IMG/VR virus record: IMGVR_UViG_3300035459_000066
Location: 1-39,583 of that record
From: a virus
DNA length: 39,583 nucleotides
Direction: 5' to 3' (one strand)
Made by a program: the position numbers and the translations under genes. The notes beneath the pieces are model-generated. The model saw only the letters and a program-made list of their open reading frames with translations. It had not been told where the DNA came from and did not search any database. Positions within the stretch are counted from its first letter, which is position 1. The number at the start of each line of letters is the position of its first letter. This document shows, piece by piece, positions 6,921-14,625 of this stretch.

Positions 6921-7224
6921 TCATTATCTCCCTATGATTTAATAAATACAAAACTTCACTTGGTTTTAGGTCGTCTAAATGGCGATAAGTTTTGGGCATA
7001 TCTTTTATTTGTCTTTTGCATGTCTTACAAATCTTTTTTAATCCCAATTTTGCTCTAATTTCAGGATTGGTTGGCTCTATTCCATGAACCGCGTAATTGA
7101 ACACATAACTCGGATTTATTCCAATTTCATCAGAAATCTGACGCCAAGTCAATTTGTCAATTTCATGGCGCTTTAAGAGCTTTTTCGGATTTAACCCATA
7201 ACTTATCAAGTATGATGCTTTCAT
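6910..7224 (-). CDS. HTH protein with CxxC, 104 aa
   Basis: A helix-turn-helix is visible at about residues 22-50 (LTWRQISDEIGINPSYVFNY), of the type that reads DNA in small phage regulators. A CKTCKR motif at about 67-72 may be half of a zinc site. The C-terminus is short and charged. The start is ATG 7224, overlapping the upstream gene by four bases. Likely a DNA-binding accessory or regulator within the middle operon; no named family. Confidence 0.75.
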   Translation of the reverse strand: MKASYLISYGLNPKKLLKRHEIDKLTWRQISDEIGINPSYVFNYAVHGIEPTNPEIRAKLGLKKICKTCKRQIKDMPKTYRHLDDLKPSEVLYLLNHREIMNEK

Positions 7225-7652
7225 TTTGTTAAAACATTTAACAAGCCCAGCGGCGCGAGTTTATTGCCATATTCTCTAATGCCCAAAACTAACTCGGGTT
7301 GTATCGGGATAACTAGTTTTTTCTCTGCTGATTTTTCCATCGCCCTTACCGTCTGACTTAAATCAGCAAGTCTGGCACCAATTTCCTGTTGAATAAAATT
7401 ATTGAATTCATCCATCGTTTGAATCATGTAATATCCATGAGGTTTAGCCGTGGAAGCTGAACCGATTAGACAACCATCTTTTCGCGCTGAACTAATTGCC
7501 CTACGAATTTCAGCCTCGGTACATGTGATTCTATAATCACGATAAATATTGTCAATTAAATATTGACATAGGATTGTGTTCTGTCTGCCGATATGACCAT
7601 TATCAATCAGTTCCTTTACTATAATGGTTTTTAATTCATCTGTTTTATTCAT
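7221..7652 (-). CDS. Winged-helix-like phage protein, 143 aa
   Basis: A reading from 7715 adds 21 residues that are really the shadow of the membrane microprotein gene. ATG 7652 has AAGG five bases upstream and overlaps that gene's TGA, so it is the preferred start. Residues 20-75 look like a winged helix (GRQNTILCQYLIDNIYRD, then TEAEIRRAISSARKDGCLIG) followed by a beta wing (KPHGYYMI) and a helical tail (ADLSQTVRAMEKSAEKK). Such proteins are common next to phage replication genes. Probably DNA-binding; exact role unknown. Confidence 0.75.
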   Translation of the reverse strand: MNKTDELKTIIVKELIDNGHIGRQNTILCQYLIDNIYRDYRITCTEAEIRRAISSARKDGCLIGSASTAKPHGYYMIQTMDEFNNFIQQEIGARLADLSQTVRAMEKSAEKKLVIPIQPELVLGIREYGNKLAPLGLLNVLTK

Positions 7653-7750
7653 TTTCGCCTTCTTATTAATCTCACAATAATTATTATTCCAATACAAACA
7701 AGAACGGTAACCCAACCAAAGATTATGAAAATTAAAATTAATTTATCCAT
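7649..7750 (-). CDS. Single-pass membrane microprotein, 33 aa
   Basis: The ORF runs from ATG 7750 to a TGA that overlaps the next ATG (ATGA), and it overlaps the end of the upstream gene by 8 bases. Residues 4-28 are a continuous hydrophobic span (LILIFIIFGWVTVLVCIGII), closed by the basic tail RLIRRRK, so the positive-inside rule puts the C-terminus in the cytoplasm. The Shine-Dalgarno is weak, so translation probably depends on coupling. It resembles the 8228-8332 product, which ends in RRRI. Confidence 0.65.
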   Translation of the reverse strand: MDKLILIFIIFGWVTVLVCIGIIIIVRLIRRRK

Positions 7751-8231
7751 TAATATTTTTCACTTCACCATCAATCATGTCATCGTTCAAATTAGCGGGG
7801 ATTGCTTTATATAAATTCAAATCTATTTCTGCCATTGTCAAGGGCAATCCTTCATCATTGATAACCGTAGGAATTTCAAGGAAACCAAATAAAGCGTCTG
7901 GTTGAACCTCGGCGGCTGTAAGAATCGCCTTGATGAAATAAACCGCGATCCTACCCATTTGATAACGGGCTTGCTCGGTTGCAGGTCTGCTTTTCCCGCC
8001 AAATTTAACTATTCGTTTTGGGTTCCTGCATAACATTGGTACAAATGTAAATCTATACGGCTTTCCGTTCCAGTGAAAACGAACCAACAACGCCGCTTTT
8101 CCATCGCGCGCAGCCTGAGATACCTGGATATTCTCAATTCCAAAGTTTTCAAGCAATGCCATAATTTCACCCTGACTTTTGGAAGGATGAACCGTAGTCA
8201 ACCAATAATTAAAATCTTCTGCATATCTCAT
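7743..8231 (-). CDS. Conserved-looking hypothetical phage protein, 162 aa
   Basis: ATG 8231 overlaps the stop of the upstream microprotein. The protein has a compact alpha/beta pattern: AEDFNYWLTTVHPSKSQGEI, then LVRFHWNGKPYRFTFVPM, then a basic loop, then QARYQMGRIAVYFIKAILTA. I recall similar hypothetical proteins in other phages and bacterial genomes but know no function. No metal or nucleotide motif is visible. It sits between small zinc and winged-helix genes in the middle operon. Confidence 0.75.
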   Translation of the reverse strand: MRYAEDFNYWLTTVHPSKSQGEIMALLENFGIENIQVSQAARDGKAALLVRFHWNGKPYRFTFVPMLCRNPKRIVKFGGKSRPATEQARYQMGRIAVYFIKAILTAAEVQPDALFGFLEIPTVINDEGLPLTMAEIDLNLYKAIPANLNDDMIDGEVKNING

Positions 8232-8332
8232 ATTCGCCTCCGCAATTCAATAATCATATAGATAAAGAGTCCTAAAATGGCTAATCCAATAATCCCCAAC
8301 CCAATTAATGCAAAAGATTCAAGATGGTTCAT
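8228..8332 (-). CDS. Single-pass membrane microprotein, 34 aa
   Basis: ATG 8332 has AGGA five bases upstream, and the TGA overlaps the next ATG. Residues 7-28 form one hydrophobic span (FALIGLGIIGLAILGLFIYM), ending in IIELRRRI, a cytoplasmic basic anchor. It has the same size and layout as the 7649-7750 product, suggesting a related family inserted at a second site, although identity is low. Confidence 0.7.
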   Translation of the reverse strand: MNHLESFALIGLGIIGLAILGLFIYMIIELRRRI

Positions 8333-8659
8333 TTAATTCCTATCCTTAAAGGATTTCAAGAATGACAAAAAGTTTTCAATCGCTTTATCAATATCTGGTT
8401 GGCATAAAAATGATGGGTAATCCCGATTACAAACATAGCAGAATAAAAAACCATTGTATTCACTCCAGGTCAACCTCTCATCGAAATTTCCGTTGGTTAT
8501 CATTTCATACTTACAAACCGGACAATGGTAACCAAGTTCGCAGGGTTGATCTATGGCCATCCCTTTATTAATTCTTAATCCTACAATATCCTCAATTTCT
8601 TTAGAATGTGGATATTCAATATTTTTAGGAATGTCATAAAGTTGGTTAAATGGTTTCAT
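8333..8659 (-). CDS. Zinc-ribbon protein, 108 aa
   Basis: Two cysteine pairs, CPVCKYEM at about residues 48-51 and CYVCNRDYPSFLC near 74-84, form a probable zinc ribbon around the middle of the protein. The rest is charged and helical. It starts nine bases below the SbcC stop and is likely co-transcribed with sbcDC. The binding partner is unknown; DNA, RNA or a host protein are all possible. Confidence 0.75.
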   Translation of the reverse strand: MKPFNQLYDIPKNIEYPHSKEIEDIVGLRINKGMAIDQPCELGYHCPVCKYEMITNGNFDERLTWSEYNGFLFCYVCNRDYPSFLCQPDIDKAIENFLSFLKSFKDRN

Positions 8660-8667
8660 GTTATTGC

Positions 8668-11262
8668 CTATTGATTAATTAGATTTAATACCGAACCTTC
8701 ATTGGTTTTCTCAACTTCAATACGCGAGGGAAAAGCATCTTTTAAATCTTCAAGATGGGTGATAACCAAAATCTTGCGAATATCAGAAACCAGTTCTGAT
8801 CCATTTCGATTATTTCCCATGACAAGATTAATGGCTTCGATTAAATGTTGCCGACCCTCACTATCCTGACTGCCAAAGCCTTCGTCAATTACCAGGGTTT
8901 GTAGTTTCGATCCTGCCCGCCTGGCTAAAGCGTAGGATAATGCCAACCTTATGGCAAAGTTAATCCGAAAGGCTTCTCCACCTGAAAACATTTCATAGGC
9001 ACGCGTACCTTCATTGTCACTAATTAGAATATCCAGTGTTTGAATTGCGCCTTCATCCTTTTTGCTTTTCCGTTCCCTTTGAGTGGCAAAACTCAATGAC
9101 ATTTTCCCCGATGATAATTGGTCCAAAATCTGGTTGGCTTTATTTTCGATATCCGGTAGTGCTTGTTCGATCAATAATGCCGGCAAACCATTTTTACCAA
9201 AGGCGCGCTCCAAAGATTCCAACTTTGAGATTGCTTTTGCTTTTTCTTCACGCTGATTAATTAATTCAGTTTTCTTTTCCTTCTTTGATTGAATGACGTT
9301 GATATTCTGTTCAGCGCGTGCAGTTTCAGTCCTTAATTCATTTTCCTCATTTCGGATTGACGCAAGTTCAGTCTCCATAATTGATAAATCGGGTAAATTT
9401 GAGGAAGCCAGATCATACTTTTGATTACTTTGCAAAACTATATCTATTTGTTTTTTTGTCTTCTCTTCCAAATCAATATTTTTCTTTGATAGTTCTTCTA
9501 TTTCTCTTTTTAATGGTTGTGTAGTGGCCTTTGCTTTTTCCAATAAATTAAAACGCTCTTCATATTGTTTGGCAGATATTTCATTTTGGATAATTTGTTC
9601 ATGCTTTTCTGCGTTATAACCCTGTAATCTTATAGAAACTTCGATCTCGGTCAATCTCCCGCGAGCATCCAACGCAAAATATTTTTTATTTATTTTTTCT
9701 TCCAGTCCATCTAATTGAGCGCCCCCGTTTATTTCCCAATCATCTTTTTCCTTAGCAATAATCTGATTATCTTTTTCCAAGGAAACCAAGTCCCTTAATA
9801 AAAATTGTTTCTTTTCCTCGTCTCCTTCCAAGAAGCCTATCTCTTCTTGCAGATTAATAATCAGAGCATTATTTTCTATAATGGTTTTTTCATTCTCACG
9901 GAATTTATTGCCATTGTTTTTTCCCTCGTTTTCCAATTCTATTAATATTGATGATTGATGTTCGGAAGTTAATTTTTGGCCACAAAGAGGACAATTAGCG
10001 GAAGCCGATTTAAGCTTCTCAATCTTATTTTTAATTTCCTCCATGGATAATCTTAATTGTTTATTCTCCGCATTGAGATCGGATTGTGATTTTTGAAATT
10101 CAAGGAGTTGTTTTTCCCTGATCGGTTTTTCCTTTATTCTTTCCATTAGGGAATTTAATTCCGCCTTATCGTAATCAATGCAATTTTTATTTTCTTCAAA
10201 ACCAATCAATAAATTATCCAGTCTTTGTTTTTTTTGTTTAAGATTAATTATTTCCTGTTCGATTCTTGCTTGTTCTGTTGCGATTAAAGACTCCTGCTCC
10301 AATCTTTGTTGGCTCAATAAATGGAATTGTTTTTCAAGCTTATTAAATTCTTCCAGATCCAAGCGCAAATGTTTAAGTTTATTATTATTTTCAATGATTA
10401 CTTTTTCATCGGACAAAATCTGCTCATAGTATTTAAATTCATCCTGTCGCGATTGGAGGATGGTTAAATTATCTAATTTTTGTTTCCTTAAATCATCTAA
10501 ATTGGCAGTTTGGGTTTTCAAAAGATTTTCATACTCTTTAGCCAGATTTATTTGGCGCCGTGCATTTTCTATTGACAATTCCTTTTCTCTTAAAATCTCA
10601 GATTTTTGTTTCAGATTTAACTTGGATCGATCCAACTCGATTAATAATTCCTTTTCCTTTTCCAATTCCTTATCAATCTCCAATAGCCAAGCATCAATGG
10701 ATATGACCTCATTTGAAATCTCGCGATTCTGTGCTGACACCAATTCTCGATAACTTTCCCAAATGCTAAGATTCAATATATTACTTAATATCTCTTTCCG
10801 CTTTCCTGCTGTCTGTTGAGCAAATTGATCCGCCTTGCCTTGCAAGAAGAAACAAGTATTAATAAATGTCTCGTAATCCATGTGCAGAATTTGTTCTATT
10901 TTCTTTTCGGTCTCACGCAAGGAGTGTTCGGTCATCACCGTCCATTTTTCTTCATGGTCGAGCATTCTTAATTCCAATGTGCTTGTTTTCCCTCGTTTTT
11001 TATTTCTTTGAATTTGATAATGGCCATTCTCATACTCAAATTCAAAAACGACCTCAGCCAAATCAAAGGAACTATTGATCAAGGCGTCATCTTCATTCTT
11101 CCTGGCTTGCCCGAATAATACCCAGGTGATTGCGTCCAATATCGAAGATTTGCCGGCTCCATTGGAACCAGAAATACAAGCTAAATCAAAATTGGTGAAA
11201 TCTAATTCAACGGTTTTTTGGTAGGATAGAAAACCACTGATCTTCAATTTGATGGGGATCAT
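8668..11262 (-). CDS. sbcC: SbcC/Rad50-type DNA repair ATPase, 864 aa
   Basis: Walker A is GSNGAGKSS at residues 32-40. Two long coiled-coil arms flank the zinc hook CPLCGQKL (Cys424 and Cys427). The ABC signature FSGGEAFRINFAIRL comes near 757, and Walker B LQTLVIDEGFGSQD near 790. This is the full Rad50/SbcC/T4 gp46 layout, at the short end of the bacterial range. With SbcD it forms an ATP-driven nuclease that opens hairpins and trims or frees DNA ends; in T4 and T5 the homologous pairs serve recombination-dependent replication or host DNA breakdown. The start overlaps the sbcD stop by ATGA. It takes 2.6 kb, the largest gene of the genome. Confidence 0.96.
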   Translation of the reverse strand: MIPIKLKISGFLSYQKTVELDFTNFDLACISGSNGAGKSSILDAITWVLFGQARKNEDDALINSSFDLAEVVFEFEYENGHYQIQRNKKRGKTSTLELRMLDHEEKWTVMTEHSLRETEKKIEQILHMDYETFINTCFFLQGKADQFAQQTAGKRKEILSNILNLSIWESYRELVSAQNREISNEVISIDAWLLEIDKELEKEKELLIELDRSKLNLKQKSEILREKELSIENARRQINLAKEYENLLKTQTANLDDLRKQKLDNLTILQSRQDEFKYYEQILSDEKVIIENNNKLKHLRLDLEEFNKLEKQFHLLSQQRLEQESLIATEQARIEQEIINLKQKKQRLDNLLIGFEENKNCIDYDKAELNSLMERIKEKPIREKQLLEFQKSQSDLNAENKQLRLSMEEIKNKIEKLKSASANCPLCGQKLTSEHQSSILIELENEGKNNGNKFRENEKTIIENNALIINLQEEIGFLEGDEEKKQFLLRDLVSLEKDNQIIAKEKDDWEINGGAQLDGLEEKINKKYFALDARGRLTEIEVSIRLQGYNAEKHEQIIQNEISAKQYEERFNLLEKAKATTQPLKREIEELSKKNIDLEEKTKKQIDIVLQSNQKYDLASSNLPDLSIMETELASIRNEENELRTETARAEQNINVIQSKKEKKTELINQREEKAKAISKLESLERAFGKNGLPALLIEQALPDIENKANQILDQLSSGKMSLSFATQRERKSKKDEGAIQTLDILISDNEGTRAYEMFSGGEAFRINFAIRLALSYALARRAGSKLQTLVIDEGFGSQDSEGRQHLIEAINLVMGNNRNGSELVSDIRKILVITHLEDLKDAFPSRIEVEKTNEGSVLNLINQ

Positions 11263-12509
11263 AATAGTTTCTCCGTTTTATTCGAACCATTATTATTTAT
11301 ACTTGCCATGATTTCCTCCGCCAATGGTTTTAATTCTTTGATCTCGGCTTCAGTCAAGCCTAAATTTTTCCAATAGAAATCAAGTTGATCCTGTGGTGTT
11401 TTATTTAATAGTGATATCTCGGTCGATACTTTATTCCCTATTTTAGATTGCGGATGTTTAACAAGATGGAATTCAAAAGCATCTTTTACATATTGTCGCA
11501 AGGCTTGTTCGTCAATAAAGGATTCCCATTCTCGCGGATAGGTAATTGTTAACCGACCGATGGCGTCTTTCATTTCTTTTTGAGTAGGTAATATTTGTTC
11601 CAATTTATTTTTGATATTCTCAGGAGAGGTCAGTTCCAATTTTCGATCAAAGAAATTGCGCCCAGTTAATTTTCGCAGTTCATATTTGGTCGCATTCTTT
11701 TCAATATTAGAAATCACAAAATATTTATCATCGTTGACTTCGCCAAAATCAACCCGTTCAATCGAACCAGGATAAATAACTGGGGGATAACTGTTTTCAT
11801 TTAAATCTTGAAATTTATGGATATGACCCAAAGCAACATAATCCAAGCGCGGATCACAAATAATTTGTTTGGGTAAAATCAAATCCTTGCCAAGCATTAC
11901 GCCACGTTCATTACCATAAATCGCGCCCTGTACTGAAGCATGTGCAGTTAATATCGTTGGCAATCCCGGGTCAAGTTGTTCAATAAAATTCTTTAATAAT
12001 TCGGTTAATCTTGACCCCAACTCCTCGTTTATATTTTTTAATTCTGTTAATTGATTTGCTATTAATCCTGATTGAGTTATCCAAGGTATGCCTATAATTT
12101 GAATTGGTAATCCAAACAATTCTTTGGAAGTTAATAAACAAGGTTTATTGATCACGCGGATATAGGGAACTTCCAAAGTTTCGTATTCCTGCAAGGCATT
12201 GGCTCTTCCGGTGGCGGGTGAAAGGTCGTGATTACCCACAACTAATAAAGTTGGTATTTTTGCGCATGATAACCGCATCATCCGTTTTCCCCATTCACGT
12301 TGAAAGGTGGGCGCGGGTGTGCGATCTCTGTAGGCATCACCGGCGAAAATAACCATGTCTACTTTTTCGTTGATAGCGGCATCTATGATTACATCTAACG
12401 ATTTCAGGAAGTCCACCACACGCATTGGCAAACCAGTTTCGGGATCATGCCGACCGAAACGAGCCATATCAATATGAGCATCCGCAAAGTGTAGTATTTT
12501 CATTTTCAT
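11259..12509 (-). CDS. sbcD: SbcD/Mre11-type nuclease, 416 aa
   Basis: Metallophosphoesterase motifs appear in order: FADAHIDM (Asp10, His12), FAGDAYRDR (Gly57-Asp58), VVGNHDLSP (92-98), TAHASVQG and ALGHIHKFQ. These bind the two manganese ions of Mre11-family nucleases. The C-terminal 130 residues are the capping and SbcC-binding region. It pairs with the SbcC encoded directly downstream with a four-base overlap. Together they are predicted to process double-strand ends or hairpins during phage replication and recombination. The gene overlaps the 69-residue ORF upstream by four bases and so belongs to the operon behind P3. Confidence 0.95.
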   Translation of the reverse strand: MKMKILHFADAHIDMARFGRHDPETGLPMRVVDFLKSLDVIIDAAINEKVDMVIFAGDAYRDRTPAPTFQREWGKRMMRLSCAKIPTLLVVGNHDLSPATGRANALQEYETLEVPYIRVINKPCLLTSKELFGLPIQIIGIPWITQSGLIANQLTELKNINEELGSRLTELLKNFIEQLDPGLPTILTAHASVQGAIYGNERGVMLGKDLILPKQIICDPRLDYVALGHIHKFQDLNENSYPPVIYPGSIERVDFGEVNDDKYFVISNIEKNATKYELRKLTGRNFFDRKLELTSPENIKNKLEQILPTQKEMKDAIGRLTITYPREWESFIDEQALRQYVKDAFEFHLVKHPQSKIGNKVSTEISLLNKTPQDQLDFYWKNLGLTEAEIKELKPLAEEIMASINNNGSNKTEKLL

Positions 12510-12715
12510 TTCCCTATCCTTGAGAATTCATAATAAGCAAATGGGGTTTGAAGGGTAACTGGCTTTCCATCCTTCAAAAGCTGTGTTTCTATTTCGTTGA
12601 TTGTTCCGTGCGTATAATAGCCACGATCTTCTAGTAATTCAATTGCTTTATCGCGCAAAATTATTTCCTTTTTGCCGCCATTGCCCCTCCAAGTTTTAGT
12701 GATTTTTATTCTCAT
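12506..12715 (-). CDS. Small hypothetical protein, 69 aa, first gene behind P3
   Basis: The ATG at 12715 follows the shared AGGGCAAATAAA leader of promoter P3. The protein is basic in its first 25 residues (RIKITKTWRGNGGKKEIILR) with a short helix and strands after. It may be a small DNA-associated factor; no family recognised. Its TGA overlaps the sbcD ATG, so it leads the sbcDC operon. Confidence 0.7.
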   Translation of the reverse strand: MRIKITKTWRGNGGKKEIILRDKAIELLEDRGYYTHGTINEIETQLLKDGKPVTLQTPFAYYEFSRIGK

Positions 12716-12977
12716 TTTATTTGCCCTATGCTATTAATTATATCTATTTATTGCCTTTCCACAATGCCCCGTTTTGGTCGGATAGGTCCAGTAGTTTTTG
12801 AGCGGGATTGGTGCCATATCTTGATTGAATACTATTTCTTTATATGACCTTTAACCTATCGCCTCCACTCACTATGAGCGGGCATATCAAAGGCTTTGTC
12901 CAAATCAATTGTAAAAGTTCTCTTGGGGTGAGGAAGTCCGCTTACCCCACCCCAATAAAAAAGGAGGGGAACAAATA
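12716..12977 (-). other. Intergenic region with hairpin upstream of P3
   Basis: This 262-base stretch holds P3 at its downstream end and a hairpin at 12925-12948 (stem GGGGTAAG with CTCACCCC, one wobble pair, 8-base loop). A T6 run on the minus strand lies just before the hairpin rather than after it, so it is not a standard terminator. Short protein-like fragments occur in two minus-strand frames (for example a 27-codon ATG frame near 12820) but lack a Shine-Dalgarno and are broken by stops. I see no supportable gene. Confidence 0.5.
12728..12765 (-). promoter_or_regulatory. Promoter P3, weaker sigma70-like
   Basis: On the minus strand, TATAAT lies at 12742-12737 with a poor TTGTGG -35 element 16 bases upstream. 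It is followed by a GCATAGGGCAAA leader almost the same as behind P1, and the 69-residue gene starts about 15 bases after the predicted transcript start. The perfect -10 box and shared leader support it; the -35 match is weak, so an activator may help. Confidence 0.6.
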
Positions 12978-14045
12978 TTAATTAGGTGGTATGTGTTCCT
13001 TTATTGCCAAATATGCTTTTTGAAAATCACCACCACATTCCTTCAAAATATTAGTGGCAATTTCTTTTTCTATCCTGGCTCTGTTAGCTGTCTGCCAAAA
13101 TGCGGTCGTGATATCCCTTTCCGATAATTGATCAAGATCAGGATACGAGCCGTGTTTTTTCTCAGGAATTATTTCACCCTCGGTGAAATCACCATCATCC
13201 TCTTCTTCACCCAAATCTTCTGACAGGGGAATAGCATCCCATTTATTGCCAGCTGCTTTTACGCCCGGAGTTAACTTTTTATAATCCGTATTTTCGATGA
13301 ATTGTGTTTTCTTTTCATGGTCCAAAAGTTGACCAAACCATGCCGGATTGATTTCAATATCGACAAGCCATTTTGTACGCCTAACCTTTTGTCCGGTTTT
13401 AGCATCCGGGCAACTGATTTCACGAGGCTTTCTTGTTAATATTAATGGGATTGATGAAATACGATATGGCATCTGTGTTAATGTGGCGATTTCTGATGAC
13501 AGGTTCATGCAATCATATTTAGAACCGGTCATAAACATCAACCACGCGGCACGGCGAAGTTCAGGAATTACAATCCTGATCCTACCGACTGGCTTACAAT
13601 AAATAGGCATTTCCTTGCCAGTCTTTTGACTGGTATAGTAACCGCTTGGTTCTTTGGGATTATAGGGATATGTCTTTCCCTTCTGATCGACCAATTCGCC
13701 ATTTTGTACAAGCACATTATTATTTTTGGTATCAATCAGATAATGATAAATTTCACCGTCTGATCTTGCGACCATTCTTCCAGCGGTATAAGCCTCAAGC
13801 CAAAACGATGCCACATCTTCAAGTGTTTCGCTGGGGGGTAAATGGAAGTTTATTGATTGTGGCTGATCGCCATATATTGATTTAAATAGTTCAGCACTTG
13901 CTGATTCATTCAAATCAAAATCCAAACGAAAATAGGTGAGATCTTCACCAGGTCTATTCTCATTTTCTTTTTTCTTGGCCCCCTTGCGGATCTTACCGAT
14001 CATTGGGAAGGCCATTCCCCTATCTGTCAAACCTAATATAGGCAT
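12978..14045 (-). CDS. Gp3-like / recombination directionality factor-like phage protein, 355 aa
   Basis: The protein opens with MPILGLTDRGMAFPMIGKIR, the typical start of a widespread actinophage and Gram-positive phage family often labelled Gp3-like, recombination directionality factor-like, or hydrolase/metal-binding protein. Other shared elements are DLTYFRL, YCKPVGRIRIVIPELRRAAW, SSIPLILTRKPREIS and KWLVDIEINPAWF. The C-terminal 80 residues are acidic, then helical. A few members steer serine integrases, but no integrase occurs here, so a general DNA-binding or replication role is more likely. It lies downstream of the XRE and zinc-ribbon genes of the P2 operon. Confidence 0.75.
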   Translation of the reverse strand: MPILGLTDRGMAFPMIGKIRKGAKKKENENRPGEDLTYFRLDFDLNESASAELFKSIYGDQPQSINFHLPPSETLEDVASFWLEAYTAGRMVARSDGEIYHYLIDTKNNNVLVQNGELVDQKGKTYPYNPKEPSGYYTSQKTGKEMPIYCKPVGRIRIVIPELRRAAWLMFMTGSKYDCMNLSSEIATLTQMPYRISSIPLILTRKPREISCPDAKTGQKVRRTKWLVDIEINPAWFGQLLDHEKKTQFIENTDYKKLTPGVKAAGNKWDAIPLSEDLGEEEDDGDFTEGEIIPEKKHGSYPDLDQLSERDITTAFWQTANRARIEKEIATNILKECGGDFQKAYLAIKEHIPPN

Positions 14046-14060
14046 TTCATTTCTCCTTTA

Positions 14061-14360
14061 TTAATATCCTAATTCTTTTAATAATTGATCATTGGTTTTT
14101 TTCTTATGATCAGGAATAATGATATCAGCCAGGAATTTATTAAACAGTATTTTTTCTTGAACAGAATTATTTAATTGTCGCTCTACGAAATAGTTGGTGA
14201 CAAAACCATTACTGCCACAATTTTTAGCACAACTTACCAACCACGTCTTGTTTTGCCAATCATAGAAGATTTTCAATCTTCCCCAACAACCAGCACAACG
14301 ATAATTCTTCTCAAAGTCCTTGGCTAAGGTCTCATTAATTACCTGTGGTTCCTGCAACAT
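14061..14360 (-). CDS. Zinc-ribbon protein, 99 aa
   Basis: Cysteines in CAGCWGRL at about residues 18-21 and SCAKNCGSNGF at about 43-48 form a probable four-Cys zinc ribbon with aromatic strands between them (KIFYDWQNKTWLV). The C-terminal half is helical (SVQEKILFNKFLADI). The ATG at 14360 shares its base with the stop of the XRE gene. Similar small zinc proteins precede Gp3-like genes in other phages. Probably nucleic-acid binding. Confidence 0.75.
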   Translation of the reverse strand: MLQEPQVINETLAKDFEKNYRCAGCWGRLKIFYDWQNKTWLVSCAKNCGSNGFVTNYFVERQLNNSVQEKILFNKFLADIIIPDHKKKTNDQLLKELGY

Positions 14361-14623
14361 TATTTATTCACCTCCAAGATGTTATTAATTTGTTCCGCTA
14401 AATCGCGGATCCATTTTTCTTTATTCTGGCTCATTAACATTAATGATGCCCGCCCAGGTACGGCAATCCCTTTTTCCCATTGATAAATGGACTGCCGAGA
14501 ATAATACAAATCATTACCGGATATTTTTTTACCAAAGTCTTCTTGGGTAATATTCATTGACTTGCGCGTTGACTTGATAATTTCGGCTATTTTAAAACGC
14601 TTACTTTCATTAATTGAAGACAT
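14360..14623 (-). CDS. XRE-family helix-turn-helix regulator, 87 aa
   Basis: A single helix-turn-helix of the lambda-repressor/XRE type spans roughly residues 10-65: IAEIIKSTRKSMNITQEDFG, then YYSRQSIYQWEKGIAVPGR. It is a stand-alone DNA-binding protein without a dimer or cleavage domain, so it is more Cro-like or middle-gene regulator than CI-like. Its targets might be the P1/P2/P3 promoters. It is transcribed from P2 with the pentapeptide-repeat gene two bases upstream. No opposing lysogeny gene is seen. Confidence 0.85.
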   Translation of the reverse strand: MSSINESKRFKIAEIIKSTRKSMNITQEDFGKKISGNDLYYSRQSIYQWEKGIAVPGRASLMLMSQNKEKWIRDLAEQINNILEVNK

Positions 14624-14625
14624 TA

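Noticed and set aside
12925-12948. Terminator at the GGGGTAAG hairpin
   Set aside because: The T run on the minus strand lies before the stem, not after it, so it does not fit a rho-independent terminator.
12716-12977. Pseudogene or split small gene in the intergenic region
   Set aside because: Protein-like fragments occur in two frames but with stops, no ribosome sites and no recognisable family. The known content is P3 and a hairpin.
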